From Ectobius pallidus (Eukaryota; Arthropoda; Insecta; Blattodea; Ectobiidae), in NCBI GenBank assembly GCA_964059195.1, contig CAXKWD010000008.1:42585502-42649501 (forward strand): a stretch of DNA of 64,000 nt. The letters run 5' to 3'. The position numbers and the translations under genes were made by a program. Each line of letters opens with the position of its first letter. Within the stretch, counting starts at the first letter, position 1. Positions 10,441-20,975 of the stretch are shown here, piece by piece. Below the pieces are notes generated by a model that saw nothing but the letters and a program-made list of their open reading frames with translations, was not told where the DNA came from and ran no database searches.

Positions 10441-11340
10441 AATCAGCCCAACCTTACTTCCAAGCAAAGAAAAGATGGTGATCTTTATGCACCAAACGTT
10501 TTTGAAGGTACATAGGTATCCAGTTTAGTGTTAGGTAGGAATATGGCATTTTAGTTTTGATTTTATAATACTCTTTACTTCACAAATATTCACTCCTTTA
10601 AAAATTATCTTTGCGATTTATTTAAAAACTTGAGTGATAGAGGTTTCAGCATTCAATTTAGCATGGCAAAATTAGTCCAAATCCCCATTCACATTTGAGA
10701 ACGCAGAAAAAAAATCCCTTTAGGCAGGCCTACAGGCTGAGGTAGATTTCAAAGTGCTTTTGGTTTAATTTATTATCGCTGCGCAGCACTCTTCTTTTTT
10801 AGCCTTGGCATGGCAAACCTGCAGTAAAGAGGAAGAGCCTACAATCATTTGTTTTGACAACAAGAATAGGATATAATATTCTGGGAGGCCGTGCGCAAGA
10901 TCAACAATGAATAAAATTAGCAAAGCCGCTAAACAAGACAAAATTATGATATTATAATAATTCTTTTAAGTGTTATTATTTTCAAACATTAAAATCTCGC
11001 GTCATATGAGAGCTATAAAGAAACTATTTATTTATTTGAAGAGTACTCATCAAGAGCTTTTCAACGATACCCCACAAGACGTGGTTTCAAAAGTTTCGAA
11101 TTTTCATCCCCCACCCTCACTCGAACCCCCGAATCGTTGGTGTCACTGTGAACTCCGTAATTTATTCAAACAAAGTTTCCTTCTATACTTCATAGGGGCC
11201 GAGATATACATTTTTAAAAATTTCAACCCCCTCCCCCGACCACCCCCTTGGGCCAATTTTGCTCATTAACGAACTTGTCCGAACTATTGGGCCTAGAAAT
11301 AACATATTAAAATTTGGTTCAAATATTTTCAAAATTACGG
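10441..11340. other. No gene recognised
   Basis: AT-rich sequence. The open frame at 10970-11269 has no recognisable domain. Its sequence (CCACAAGACGTGGTTTC, then CCCCCACCC and CCCCTCCCCCGACC tracts) looks like decayed repeat DNA. I support no gene here. Confidence 0.4.
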
Positions 11341-11356
11341 CCGCTATCGTGCAAAG

Positions 11357-11358
<2 letters not shown>

Positions 11359-11391
<33 letters not shown>
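11359..11391. repeat. (AT)n microsatellite
   Basis: An uninterrupted run of AT dinucleotides within ATAAATATAT…ATATAAATAT. Confidence 0.95.
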
Positions 11392-11393
<2 letters not shown>

Positions 11394-11529
11394 TCACAGA
11401 ATTTTTTTTTGAACGGGCGGTGGTTTCGTACTTAGGGGAGCATGAAACGTAAAGATATGAAAGAATTTTTCGAAAATCATGAAGTGGTATCCATTGCAAT
11501 AGGTAGATTTTTCTTCGAAATCTACCTAA

Positions 11530-11611
11530 AAGTGTGCGTGGAACGCCACGCGACAGAAGTGAGACAGCAGAAAAAGAAGTGTGCGTGGAACGCCACGCGA
11601 CAGAAGTGAAA
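11530..11611 (+). repeat. Two-copy repeat with a palindromic core
   Basis: The unit GTGTGCGTGGAACGCCACGC followed by GACAGAAGTGA occurs twice, 48 bp apart. Its core GCGTGGAACGCCACGC can fold into a hairpin (GCGTGG/CCACGC). Immediately upstream, AGGTAGATTT and AAATCTACCT form another short inverted repeat. No gene context is known. Confidence 0.85.
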
Positions 11612-11619
11612 CTTGTTTT

Positions 11620-12002
11620 TATAATTTTTTATTTTTTTCAATTTTTGATTACTGGATTTTTCAATTTTGGATTACTGAACTTTTTAATATTGAGTTTTGG
11701 ACTATTTTAATTTTGGATTTTTTTATTTTGGCACTATGAATTTTTTTATTTTGGATTTTTTAAATTTTGTATCTTTGAAATTTTTATTTTTTGGATTTTT
11801 AAAATTTTGGATTTTATTATTTTTTAAATTTTGGATTTTTTAATTTTAATTTTTTTTTATTTTGGATATTTGGATTTTTAATTTTGGATTTTTTATTTTT
11901 GGATTTTTAAAATTTTGGTTCTTTCATTTTTTAATTTTGGAATTTTAGATTTTTTTAAATTTTGGATCTTTGAATTTTTATTTTTTTAAATTTTGGATTA
12001 TC
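11620..12002. repeat. T-rich low-complexity tract (TTTTGGATTTTT-like), left part
   Basis: Degenerate repeats of about 12-18 bp of the form TTTTAATTTTGGATTTTT. The tract resumes at 12258 after the MITE at 12003-12257. The Lys-rich open frame on the minus strand of the right part is a by-product of this composition. Confidence 0.9.
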
Positions 12003-12257
12003 AATTGGACGACATTCTGCAGAAAGGAACCAACCCACATGATTTTTAAGCTAAAAAACAGGCATTTAAAATTAAATAAAAAGCCACCTGGATCTTTTCA
12101 GTGTGTTTTTGTTTGCTTAATAGATGGCATATAAATGGAGGAAGAGGGTTGGTTAGTTTGCACAACGTAAATATATAGTTCAGTAGTAAAAATTTAGCAT
12201 CTATTCCGGTTTATTAAATTTAAGGGTTGGTTCCTTTCTGCAGAATGTCGTCCAATT
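12003..12257. mobile_element. 255-bp MITE with 34-bp perfect TIRs
   Basis: The left end AATTGGACGACATTCTGCAG…CAACCC (12003-12036) is exactly reverse-complemented at 12224-12257. The interior is AT-rich without an ORF. It sits inside the T-rich low-complexity tract, which continues on both sides. The target duplication is unclear (AA/TT at the tips), so the superfamily is not assigned. Confidence 0.85.
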
Positions 12258-12520
12258 TTGTACGGTAATTTTGGATTTTTAGATTTTTCAATTTTGAATT
12301 TTGAATTTTTTTTTAAATCATGGATTTTTGCATTTTTTAATTTTTGATCTTTGAATTTTTTTAATTTTGAAATTTTGGATTTTTTTACATTTTGATTCTT
12401 TGAATTTTTTATTTTTTGGATTTCTTAATTTTGTATTTTCGATTTTTAATTTTGGATCTTTAGATTTTTTCGATTTTGGATTTTTCTTTTTAATTTTTGA
12501 TTCCCCTTTGAGTATTTTAT
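12258..12520. repeat. T-rich low-complexity tract, right part
   Basis: Continuation of the TTTTGGATTTTT-type degenerate repeat interrupted by the MITE. Open frames here on either strand are compositional. Confidence 0.85.
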
Positions 12521-12539
12521 TTTGTCCTTTAAATACCAA

Positions 12540-13010
12540 AAAGATGGACAGTGGCGGATAATACCAAATGAAATGGTGTACAGAGAACTAGAACCTATCA
12601 CAGATACTATACGGAAGAAAAGGATCTCTTTTTTTGGTCACATTATGAGGACACCAGAAACTCGACTGACAAGAAAAATTATAGAGAAACTCTGGAATAT
12701 GAAGCAACAAGTAGGATGGATTACAGAAATTAGAGAGGATATGACAGAATTAGAAATAACTTTGGATGACTTGAAAAACAAAACAGGAAATTCAAGGAAA
12801 CTTAAAAATATTAAAATAAGATTTAAGCCAAAAATAGACAGACGCCAGACAATAAAGAGGATTAATAAAGAGGGTATTTACAGATGAAGAGCGACAGAGA
12901 AGATCGGAACGCATGAAAAACTACTGGGCAAATCGGTAAGGAAGACCGAGAAATGATTGACTGAAGTGGTCCAATGAGGCCGTAAAAGCAGAAGAAGAAG
13001 TACTGACAAG
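12540..13010 (+). pseudogene. LINE reverse transcriptase, 3' terminal fragment
   Basis: The plus-strand frame from about 12555 reads YRELEPITDTIRKKRISFFG, then HIMRTPETRLTRKI. This is the C-terminal region seen after the RT domain in many insect non-LTR retrotransposons (…FGHIxRM/RT). A frameshift follows near 12886 (continuing as DEERQRRSERMKNYWANR), and the element ends in a GAAGAAGAAG-type tail near 13000. RT and endonuclease are absent: it is a 5'-truncated copy starting at the low-complexity tract. Confidence 0.75.
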
Positions 13011-13297
13011 TAAAGCACAGTTGAATTTTAGGGACAAAATTTTTTTTCCTGCCAAAAGTACTCACTTGGGTTAAAAAAAGTAATACAACTTTTTGTTGTT
13101 TGTTTCTATCAAATGAAGCTGTTCCAATTTAGAGGGTTGTACTACTTTACCTTGTAGATGAAGAGGATAGGCTAAAGGCTGTATTGTAATGTTTACTGAA
13201 AATGGTCTAACTTGTAAGCAGAAAGCTTTTGATTTTAATGCTTAATTCTTATGAAGTTAATTTTTTAGAGAATATAGTAGTAAAATAAAATAATATA

Positions 13298-14367
13298 CAG
13301 TAGAATGTTAATAATCCAAACATCAGTCATCTGAACTGTCAATTATCTGAAGGACCTCCTTCTCTCATATATTCTTTATTTACTTATTTTTACATTTTCT
13401 GGATTCTTGTGAAAACAATTAAAGGATAATCATACTACATTTACATTGTTATAGAGAAGCTACTAGTGATGGGAGGTATCGAGTGAAAAATTTGAATTAT
13501 TAAATTCTTGAAAGTTCTCGAGATATCAAGAATCATATAAAAAGTTGATTCAGTGCTAAGAGAAGCGTGAACTGTGGACAACTTCTCGAGAACAGGCTGT
13601 GCAGGCATTTCACTTCGATCATCTTTGATCACTTCGGCATAAGTTTTGCAGGCAATAAAAGCATATGTATGAAAGCACATGTGCACAGAGTTGCCATACT
13701 GCTGACTCTTAATACAAGCTCCCAGGGCAGATGAGACAGCGTACTAATCTTATGGATCTTTACTCTATGAAGGCCAGTAGTAAAATGAGATTATTGCATT
13801 ATCTCACAAAGATGCGTAAACTAACACACCCATTGCGGGAACCAATAGCATTAGGTTTTGCCAGATTTTAGTAGTTCATCACTCAATACTTTATAATACT
13901 CAAGAACACATTTCAACATGTCTTGGAGTTCGGCATAATATTATAAACACTTTAACACGATACTGTAAGAAATGATAAGCTGGAACGGGCTGGAGAAAGC
14001 TATATGCGTAGTGAATGAGGGTGCATGGTGGTAGCAATTTGTTCTGATGGATGGATTGTAAATTCCTTACTATAAACCCACAGCTGACAGTTTCGCATTC
14101 AATTCATTATTGGTGTGAATTTCAAAATGAAGCAATAGTCTGTAGTCTGAGGAAGTGACAAGTGTAGTTGAATTCAGTTTAGGAAAGAAAGTATGGAAAT
14201 GATGTAGGAATAAAATCACTGAAGTATGTAACTACGTTAATATTCATTTCTATTATTATACATTTCTCCAAGTTTTAACATGTTATTTTGTACATATTTG
14301 ATAATATGAAGAAATTGAAAATCCGAACTATTCTCAGTCCCAATTAATCCAGATAACTGACATTCTG
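13298..14367. mobile_element. Pogo/Tigger-like element, decayed
   Basis: The left end is TA|CAGTAGAATGTTAATAATCC. The right end, read on the minus strand from 14367, is TA|CAGAATGTCAGTTATCTGG…GTTCGGATTTTC. The CAGTAGAATnnnnnTnATCC style with a TA duplication is typical of pogo/Tigger elements. The interior has no convincing transposase. The end similarity is imperfect, so the assignment is moderate. Confidence 0.5.
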
Positions 14368-14484
14368 TATTGTACTACCTAAAACAAAATGAAATTAAGA
14401 AAAATCGGTCAGGATCAGTCATGTGTCCCATTACCCTTATACCTGACTATGTGACATAAAGCTCTTTGGATTCCTTCTTGAATT

Positions 14485-14640
14485 AAGCCACCAATAATGT
14501 CAACTGTGTCCAATCTCATGGTCTAGTGGTCAGAGCTATTGTCTAGTGTTCGATTTGCAGTACTGTCAAGGGGAATTTTATTTCTGATGATAGGTGATTC
14601 TCACCATCACACTGGAAGTAATATGTAAGGATTTAAGTTC
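14485..14640 (+). repeat. tRNA-like SINE head
   Basis: TCATGGTCTAGTGGTCAGAG (box A-like) is followed 20-odd bases later by GTGTTCGATTTGC (box B-like). This matches the head of tRNA-derived SINEs rather than a working tRNA, because the acceptor and anticodon stems cannot be closed. The body beyond (TCTGATGATAGGTGATTCTC) is unassigned. Confidence 0.55.
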
Positions 14641-14834
14641 AAGGACCTTCATGGCAGCTACATTTTCATAAATCACTCCTCAGATCATTGGGATAGTGTA
14701 ATCATGCATAATACATGCCCCACCTGGGGAAATGGCGATACACTTTTATCAAGGGAGAATATCAAAAACCTTGACAGGATAGTGACTCTGTTGGCTTAAA
14801 AAATGAATGCCGAGTGGTGCCTTCTTATCTTATA

Positions 14835-15536
14835 CAGTGAGTCCCACGCAAGAGTTGACCAATGACGCGGGTTTCTGATTCGCGGCTGGCACAGCTCCAA
14901 CTCCCGAGCGATCGGGTGAAATATCTATGCAAAGAATGCCGCGGTCGTTGTAATGATTCAGGTTCTCACATTTACAGTTAAAATTACATTGAAAATAACC
15001 ACGTACCTCATCACAAGAGATGTTGGAAATGTTCTCCTCTTGCATACGCGCAACATTGGCACCTTTTTTATGGAATTTTTTTTCACGCAAGTAAGTTCAG
15101 CTTCCGAGATAGAGTTAATTAATCTTTTGATATTGTCTTTAAGCTCTTCTTATGTATGGGAAATTGACCTATACACTTTATTTTTCAAGTTTCCCCATAA
15201 AAAATATTTGCATACTGTTAGAAGAACTTAATGACAATATCACATAGGCCTATCACAAGAGAAAGTAACTCTGTCTCGGAAGCTGAACTTATGCGCGTGA
15301 AAGAAAATTTCCTAAAAAGGTGCCAGCATTGGAGGAGAACTTTTACAATATCTCTTATGATTAGGTACGTGGTTATTTTCATTATAATTTTAACTGTAAA
15401 TGTGAGAACCTGAATCATTACAACGACCATGGCATTCTTTGCGTAGATATTTCACCCGATCGCTCGGGAGTTGGAGCTGTGCCAGCCGCGACGCAGAAAC
15501 CCGCGTCATTGGCCAACTCTTGCGTGGGACTCACTG
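14835..15536. mobile_element. Fold-back element with about 280-bp inverted arms
   Basis: The left arm begins CAGTGAGTCCCACGCAAGAG at 14835. The right arm is its reverse complement ending at 15536, and the arms match to about 15115/15262 with scattered mismatches and short indels. The spacer is about 145 bp. TA flanks each end (14833-14834, 15537-15538). CAGT ends with a TA duplication suggest a Tc1/mariner-type non-autonomous element. Small ORFs within the arms are mirror images of each other. Confidence 0.88.
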
Positions 15537-15539
15537 TAT

Positions 15540-16518
15540 ATGATTTTCATGCTCTAATAAAATTCAAAATAATGGAATCCATCAGTTTTGCAAATAATAA
15601 ACAATAGATGATTACAACATGTCACAAACAGAATGCCATATCTCTGTGGCTAGAAACAAAAAAGTCACCTAATGAGTGGTGCTATCTCCTAAAGCAGATC
15701 TGGGATAATTGGGAGTAATATTTGAACTTTGAAACTGTTTTTTATAACAACTGCTGAATGATGTGAGAAGTAAACTGACAAACAATAAGGCCTTTAGGAG
15801 GCCTATGCTAAGATTTAACTGCAGATTATAAAAGGATTTTTCTTTTAATCTACATTGTATACTAAAATTGAAATACTATTATTTAGTTTGATAAGCATAA
15901 AGTAATTACTTTCTAAAATTAATCCTATCTCTGACATCTTCATTTCAACCTCCAGACTAAAAGGCTTGTTGTAAGGTACACAACAATTTTATACAAGGTT
16001 CTGTGGAGCTTTTTCCTACATAGTATCATGCCCAACAAAACTTATACATACTGCAATGATATATTAGTTTGTGCATCAAGTGCTAAGGAATTTCTTTCTT
16101 TGGTTGTGTTTTTGAATTTCCATCTTTCTTTCCTCTACTTCCTTTCCACATTGTTGCTGGCCTTTGTACCTGCCAAGAATTCCAGGGCATTTGAATCCAG
16201 TTAACTGTAAAATGTTACTAAAAGAGGAAATTTTAGAGAGAAACCGGCCACATCTGTGCATGACAACAAGATGGTTAAAGCAAAATTATTATTTTCAACT
16301 TGAAATAAATGTAAACGTACTGTAAACGCAATGCAACGAGTTACATATTCTAAAAGCTCTTTACAAATGTTTCACTTCCCTATTGTTTACATCCTAAATC
16401 TAAAGCTACATATTATACAAACATGCTGAAAGTTGAAATAACTGAACCTGAAAAGCACATCTCATCACATAATGAGTCATATAAAAGTGTATAAAGTCAT
16501 GTACATATATCAACTTAC
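15540..16518. other. Intron sequence, no feature recognised
   Basis: AT-rich non-coding sequence immediately downstream, in gene direction, of ENT exon 3. No further ENT exon and no recognisable mobile element are seen here. Confidence 0.45.
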
Positions 16519-16670
16519 TTGCGGCTAAGAAATGTATTCAGGATCAAGAATAATGTGTTTGGTATTGTAGATGCCACACTGAGATATGCTGTGAAGCCTG
16601 CTTGAAGTTCTGTTCGTTTGCCATCTTCTGAACTACTGTTGTTCACGTCACGTAATTTGTACATCCAATA
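16519..16670 (-). CDS. Equilibrative nucleoside transporter, coding exon 3
   Basis: A minus-strand exon of 152 bp. The acceptor is TTTTCTTCAAG| and the donor is CGCAA|GTAAGTT. It encodes YWMYKLRDVNNSSS, a Ser/Asp/Glu-rich extracellular-loop type stretch, then LQAGFTAYLSVAS and TIPNTLFLILN, matching ENT (SLC29) TM2, where the …YLSVAS…PN…L…N pattern is conserved. It joins in phase 0 to exon 2 (…FFITADD|YWMYKL). ENT proteins are membrane carriers that equilibrate nucleosides across the plasma membrane or organelle membranes. The next exons lie beyond the left end of the window. Confidence 0.85.
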
Positions 16671-17671
16671 CTTGAAGAAAACAGTGACATAAAATGATTT
16701 ATTAAGTAGTAGGCACACTGTTATTTAAATTGAAGCTCACTAATGTAACAAGATATGTGACAACCATATTTTGAGTTTATGCAAGGAATATGTTTGTGAA
16801 AAATAAGTAAAAATGTTTGAAAACCCAAAATTTTATTTTTCCCTGTTTAAATGACAATATAAATGCTCACTTTCTTCCCATATTAAACTTCAACTCAGTT
16901 TTTTTCCGTTGTCATTTGTGATACATTTTTCTGTGTTCTGTGTTTGTACTTTTGGTACATACTCACAAATAACAGATAAAAATAAATTACACAAAAGTAA
17001 CTTTGTAAAGAAATTAGTTTTTATATCGTTACCAGGGCCCGGATTCTAATGAAATATCATATTTTTATCGATGCTGCATACACATTGCCAACTTGTAGAT
17101 AAATCCTAATCATGGCCTCTAGATTATAGTTTAATACATTTTCATTAGGTCATTTTTTGTCATTTTATGCAATTTTATATTTTTAGGGCATTTATTACAA
17201 TTTTACGTCATTATTTAGTAATTTTCGTGTCATTTGCTTCCTTATTTAGTCATTTTCATGTATTTACATTGAGTGTATTAACTTTATTTTCGTTGCTAGT
17301 GGTGCTGTCTTTGAAGTGTTGTTTGTTGAATGCAAGAAGAAAAAATTTGGTGTTGAAGTATGGTCATGTCTCGGACAGAAATGAGAATCAAAGAAACGCC
17401 AAAATTTTGTATTATATTACTATTGTTATTAGATTGACTTGGCACAAGAGTCTGCCACCTGCTTGGATTTGAGAGTGCAAACTACTATTTACCCTCAATA
17501 AACAACAATATAATCCATCAGACCATAAAAGGAAATGCTGAAGTTTGACTCGCCAGTGCCTCTGTGCCAGTATAAATTTCCATGAGAAAAGAACATTCAC
17601 AACATTACAGTTATTTAAAATTTTTACAATTATGTACAAATTAGTCTATAACTTTGTGTGTACAATAATAA

Positions 17672-19978
17672 CACTGGTCAACAAAATTTGAACTTTTTTA
17701 TGTTACAAGAGAAACAATGGGTGTGTCTGACTTACTTTTTTGTGCTGATTTCAAATCTTTTTACAGAAGTTTTCCATCACCCAGGGTTTTTGAGTAATCG
17801 CATGGAAAACATTTTTCGTTTCTATACACTTTAGTATTATATCTTAACTGAAATTACATTTACTACCTAAAATGTATGTGAATTGGATTTTCGGCTGTAC
17901 TTCGCTTGAGGAACATCCCTCTTCAGTGTCCAACAGTAGTCTGCCAACATATTTGGACACCATTTACCCTGGTAGCGCCTTTCCATTTCCGCAATGTCCT
18001 GGTGGAAACGCTCCCCGTGTTCGTCGCTCACAGCCCCTAGGTTTTCAGGGAAGAAATCAAGATGGGAGTGCAGAAAGTGTATTTTTAAAGACATTTTACA
18101 TCCCATTATCTTGTAGTTCTCAATCATCTCGCTGATAAGTTCTCTGTAGTTATCAGACCTGAAGTTTCCTAGAAAGTTTGTGACAACTTTTTTGAAAGAT
18201 TGCCATGCAGCTGCTTCTTCCATATTTAATTGGATTTCAAATTGCGTATCTTTCATCAGTTCCCTTATTTGGGGGCCAACAAATATTCCTTCTTTTAGTT
18301 TGGCTTCGCTGATCCTTGGGAACCAGGAAGAGAAATGCATTGCCATCATGATCCATTGCTTTCACAAATTGTTTTATCAAGCCTAGTTTTATATGCAGTG
18401 GAGGCAATAAGATTTTTTCAGAACATACAAGTGGTTGATGAAGAACATTTTCTTGTCCTGGATTAAGTGACTCTCTCTTTGGCCAATTCTTTATAATATA
18501 ATGGTTACATCTATCTCTGCTATTCCACTTGCACAAGAAGCAGCAACAATTTAGTATAACCAAGCTGTAACCCAAGTAAGATGGCTATTACTTTTAAATC
18601 CCCGCATATCTGCCAAGAAAAATTCTCATACTTTATAGAGGATAATAAAAGCTTCATATTATCATAATTTTCCTTCAACCCAACTGCATGGGCTACAGGA
18701 ATGGATGGATATATGTTTCCATTATGTAGTAACACTCCTTTCAAACTTGTTTTTGAGGAGTCTATGAATAAACGCCAATCCTCAGATTTATGCTCAACAC
18801 CCATTGACTGGAACAAATTTTCAACATCATTGCAGAAAACTAGGTCCTTCTCTTTAGAAAACAAATGCTCAAATTCCTTTTGGCGTTGGCGGAAAAAACT
18901 TACTTTGGTGTCACCCTGCAGTAGCTTCCATCCTTTCAATCTTGAGGCGAGTAATTCTGCCTTATTTTTACTTAAACCAAGATCCCGAACCAAATCATTT
19001 AAATCATCCTGTGTTAGAAAGTGAGGTACATTTGTAGCATCTTCTTCCACAAAATCTGAATCATTCTGTAATTCATCCTGAATATCAGGAAATTTTTCAG
19101 TCATTGTTATGTCATCTGGTGGAGATGGTATGGGAAGTCCTGGCCCATGAAGCACCGGTCGAATTGCTGAATCTAAAGATGGATATTTAACAGTGTGTCT
19201 GGACTTCGAACTTATTCCAGATATATTTGTCAAGCAGAAGTAGCAGTCTGTCAAATGGTCCTTAGGTTCGCGCCATATCATGGGGACTGCAAAAGGCATA
19301 TGACGGGATCCTTTCAACCAGCCACATAATAGTGTTACACATTTGGTACAACAGATTTCTGGGGCCCATGTCTTGTTCTGGTCTATTTTGTTGTTAAAAT
19401 AACAGTGATAAGCTCTTCTCATTAGAGGAGTAAAGTTTCGTCTCTGCGCTTTGAAAGTCAGCTCACCACACACAAAACAGAAGTTGTTCCTATCATTAAC
19501 ACACTTTCGAGACATGTTTCTTATCACTATACACTTTTACACTACTCCTTATAATGCACTACTAAGGATGGTAATATACACTTCTATCACAATTCAATTG
19601 ACAACGGAAGAGAGTACAGAATTAGCTTTTATTCTAAGAAAGCTTCTATTCATCTGCAAACTTTACCTTACAATCACAGTTTTGCATATGATCAAGTAGG
19701 CCGTGATGACTAAATAAGGTATTGTAACTCATGAATTCAAGGCAACAATCACCAAACGTTATAAGTCAATTATTGACACAATGAAATGAAATATAAATGT
19801 AGAATACTAATTCTAATCAGCATGTTACCGTATATACCAGAAATGATAATAAACAGGATTTAAAAAAAAAAAATGGTGGGTGATGGAAAATTACTGACTT
19901 CATTTTTGGAATCAGCAGATGAAAATACATAAGAAACACCCAAAATTGTTTATGTAACAAAATCATTGTTGACCAATG
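17672..19978 (-). mobile_element. TIR transposon with uncharacterised Cys-rich gene, TAA target site
   Basis: The ends CACTGGTCAACAA (17672) and CATTGGTCAACAA (minus strand from 19978) begin inverted repeats. These can be followed, diverged, for roughly 100-118 bp, down to TTTTCCATCACCCA at about 17770-17785 and 19880-19895. TAA flanks both ends (17669-17671, 19979-19981), a 3-bp duplication. The element lies inside the hAT-like element at 17033-20108. One broken minus-strand gene fills the interior. CAC-type tips with a short duplication recall the CACTA/Chapaev group, but this is only suggestive. Confidence 0.75.
17870..19515 (-). pseudogene. Uncharacterised arthropod TE protein, candidate transposase, broken
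   Basis: It starts MSRKCVNDRNNFCFVCGEL at 19515. An N-terminal Cys-rich region (CxxC; CCTKC; DCYFCL) looks zinc-binding. Then come HDLN-type text (DDLNDLVRDLGLSKNKAELL), DWRLFIDSSKTSLKGVLLHN, ICGDLKVIAILLGLQ, and, after a frameshift near 18560, LPPLHIKLGLIKQFVKAMD. After another near 18330 come GPQIRELMK, HFLHSHLDFFPENLG and SDEHGERFHQDI. I know close relatives as very common uncharacterised arthropod proteins. Candidate acidic catalytic residues are D in GDLK, D in SHLDFFP and E in HGERFHQD (inference). Two frameshifts make this copy non-functional. An AT-rich tail reaches 17867. Confidence 0.7.
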
Positions 19979-20116
19979 TAATTTTTTATAAATAAAATAT
20001 AAGTATTTCGGTCATTTTTTATAATTATTAAGTAATTTTCTTTAAAATTTACGGTCATTTTATAGGTCATTTTTCAAACAATCTTAGGTCATCAGAATCC
20101 GGACCTTGATCATTAC

Positions 20117-20974
20117 TGTTAAAAGTTTATAAGTTTACTTAAAAAAAGATTAAGTGAATATTTTTCTCAGGAATACCTAATAGAAATACAAATAAACAAT
20201 TCTTTTATTAATAAGAAACACAACAAAACATTGATCCAAACACAAAAAAAATTTTACATAAGGATATTTTTCATGGGCACTAAAAGTAGTAACATAATTT
20301 CTTAACCCATTTAGAACTATTGAAAAATAGCTGTGTCTGTTGTAATAAATATTTCCTTGAAATTGTGTTTTGTTTCTGTAAACGGCCTCAGGGAAACTTA
20401 CTTTATGGACACCCCTCGTATATTTCTGGTTCTTCTGATACTGTAGTTTCCTTAGTTGCATAGTATATAAAGCACAAGAAGTTCACAGTATATTTCTAAA
20501 ATAAAAGAGCTGGTATGATTGAGAGGGACGGAGAAAGGGAGGAGGGAGAGACTGGTGAGAGAAGAGACTGTGAGAGAGGGAGAGGAATGGAAGGGGAAAG
20601 TAAGAGAGAATGAGAAAGACAGTGTGTTAGGTACATGAAAGTGATTTCGTGGAAGAGTAAAAGAAACAACAATAAAGGAAAGACAGGTAATGATTTACTT
20701 TCAGAAAAGTTATAAATAAATTTGAGATGCTAACCAATATTATATACCTATAGATAGTTCCACCTTTAGAAAAGAGTATTGCTCTTATGGCGAACAGGGT
20801 TGCCGCTTGCATTGCAGCAGTTAGAAAGAGATAGATATATGGCCCAGGAGTGAAGACACGTTGCTCTCTTTCTAATGAAGTACAGGCGAATAATAAGTTA
20901 AAGACACAAAATACGTCACAAATATTACTGCTAGAAATAATATAATTCCAGCATTCTAAGGGCTTTTGCTTCAA
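20117..20974. other. Intron DNA with fragmentary features
   Basis: It contains a stretch near 20280-20430 whose minus strand starts ATACGAGGGGTGTCCATAAA, a typical single end of a mariner-like element without partner. A GA-rich low-complexity tract lies at 20510-20630. A minus-strand exon-like ORF (about 20757-20870) has hydrophobic residues (GPYIYLFLTAAMQAATLF) ending at an AG|GTATAT junction. It cannot belong to the ENT mRNA between exons 2 and 3, because those two already join in phase. Confidence 0.35.
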
Positions 20975-20975
20975 T

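Larger units (their letters stand above)
17033..20108. mobile_element. hAT-like element, host of a nested transposon
   Basis: The left end is CAGGGCCCGGATTCTAATGA. The right end, on the minus strand from 20108, is CAAGGTCCGGATTCTGATGA. The flanks ATCGTTAC (17025-17032) and ATCATTAC (20109-20116) are an 8-bp duplication with one mismatch, as expected for hAT. Subterminal T-rich motifs (GTCATTTT) occur at both ends (17150-17260, 20010-20070). Removing the nested element leaves about 770 bp without a recognisable transposase, so this is a non-autonomous copy. Confidence 0.75.

Noticed and set aside
10970..11269. 99-codon ORF with Pro-rich end
   Set aside because: No domain, no splice or start context, and repeat-like sequence.
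12318..12539. Lys-rich 73-codon ORF on the minus strand
   Set aside because: Lies within the TTTTGGATTTTT low-complexity tract; composition artefact.
20627..20974. Additional ENT exon between exons 2 and 3
   Set aside because: ENT exons 2 and 3 already join in phase at TADD|YW, and the ORF does not match ENT helices. Kept only as an orphan exon-like segment.
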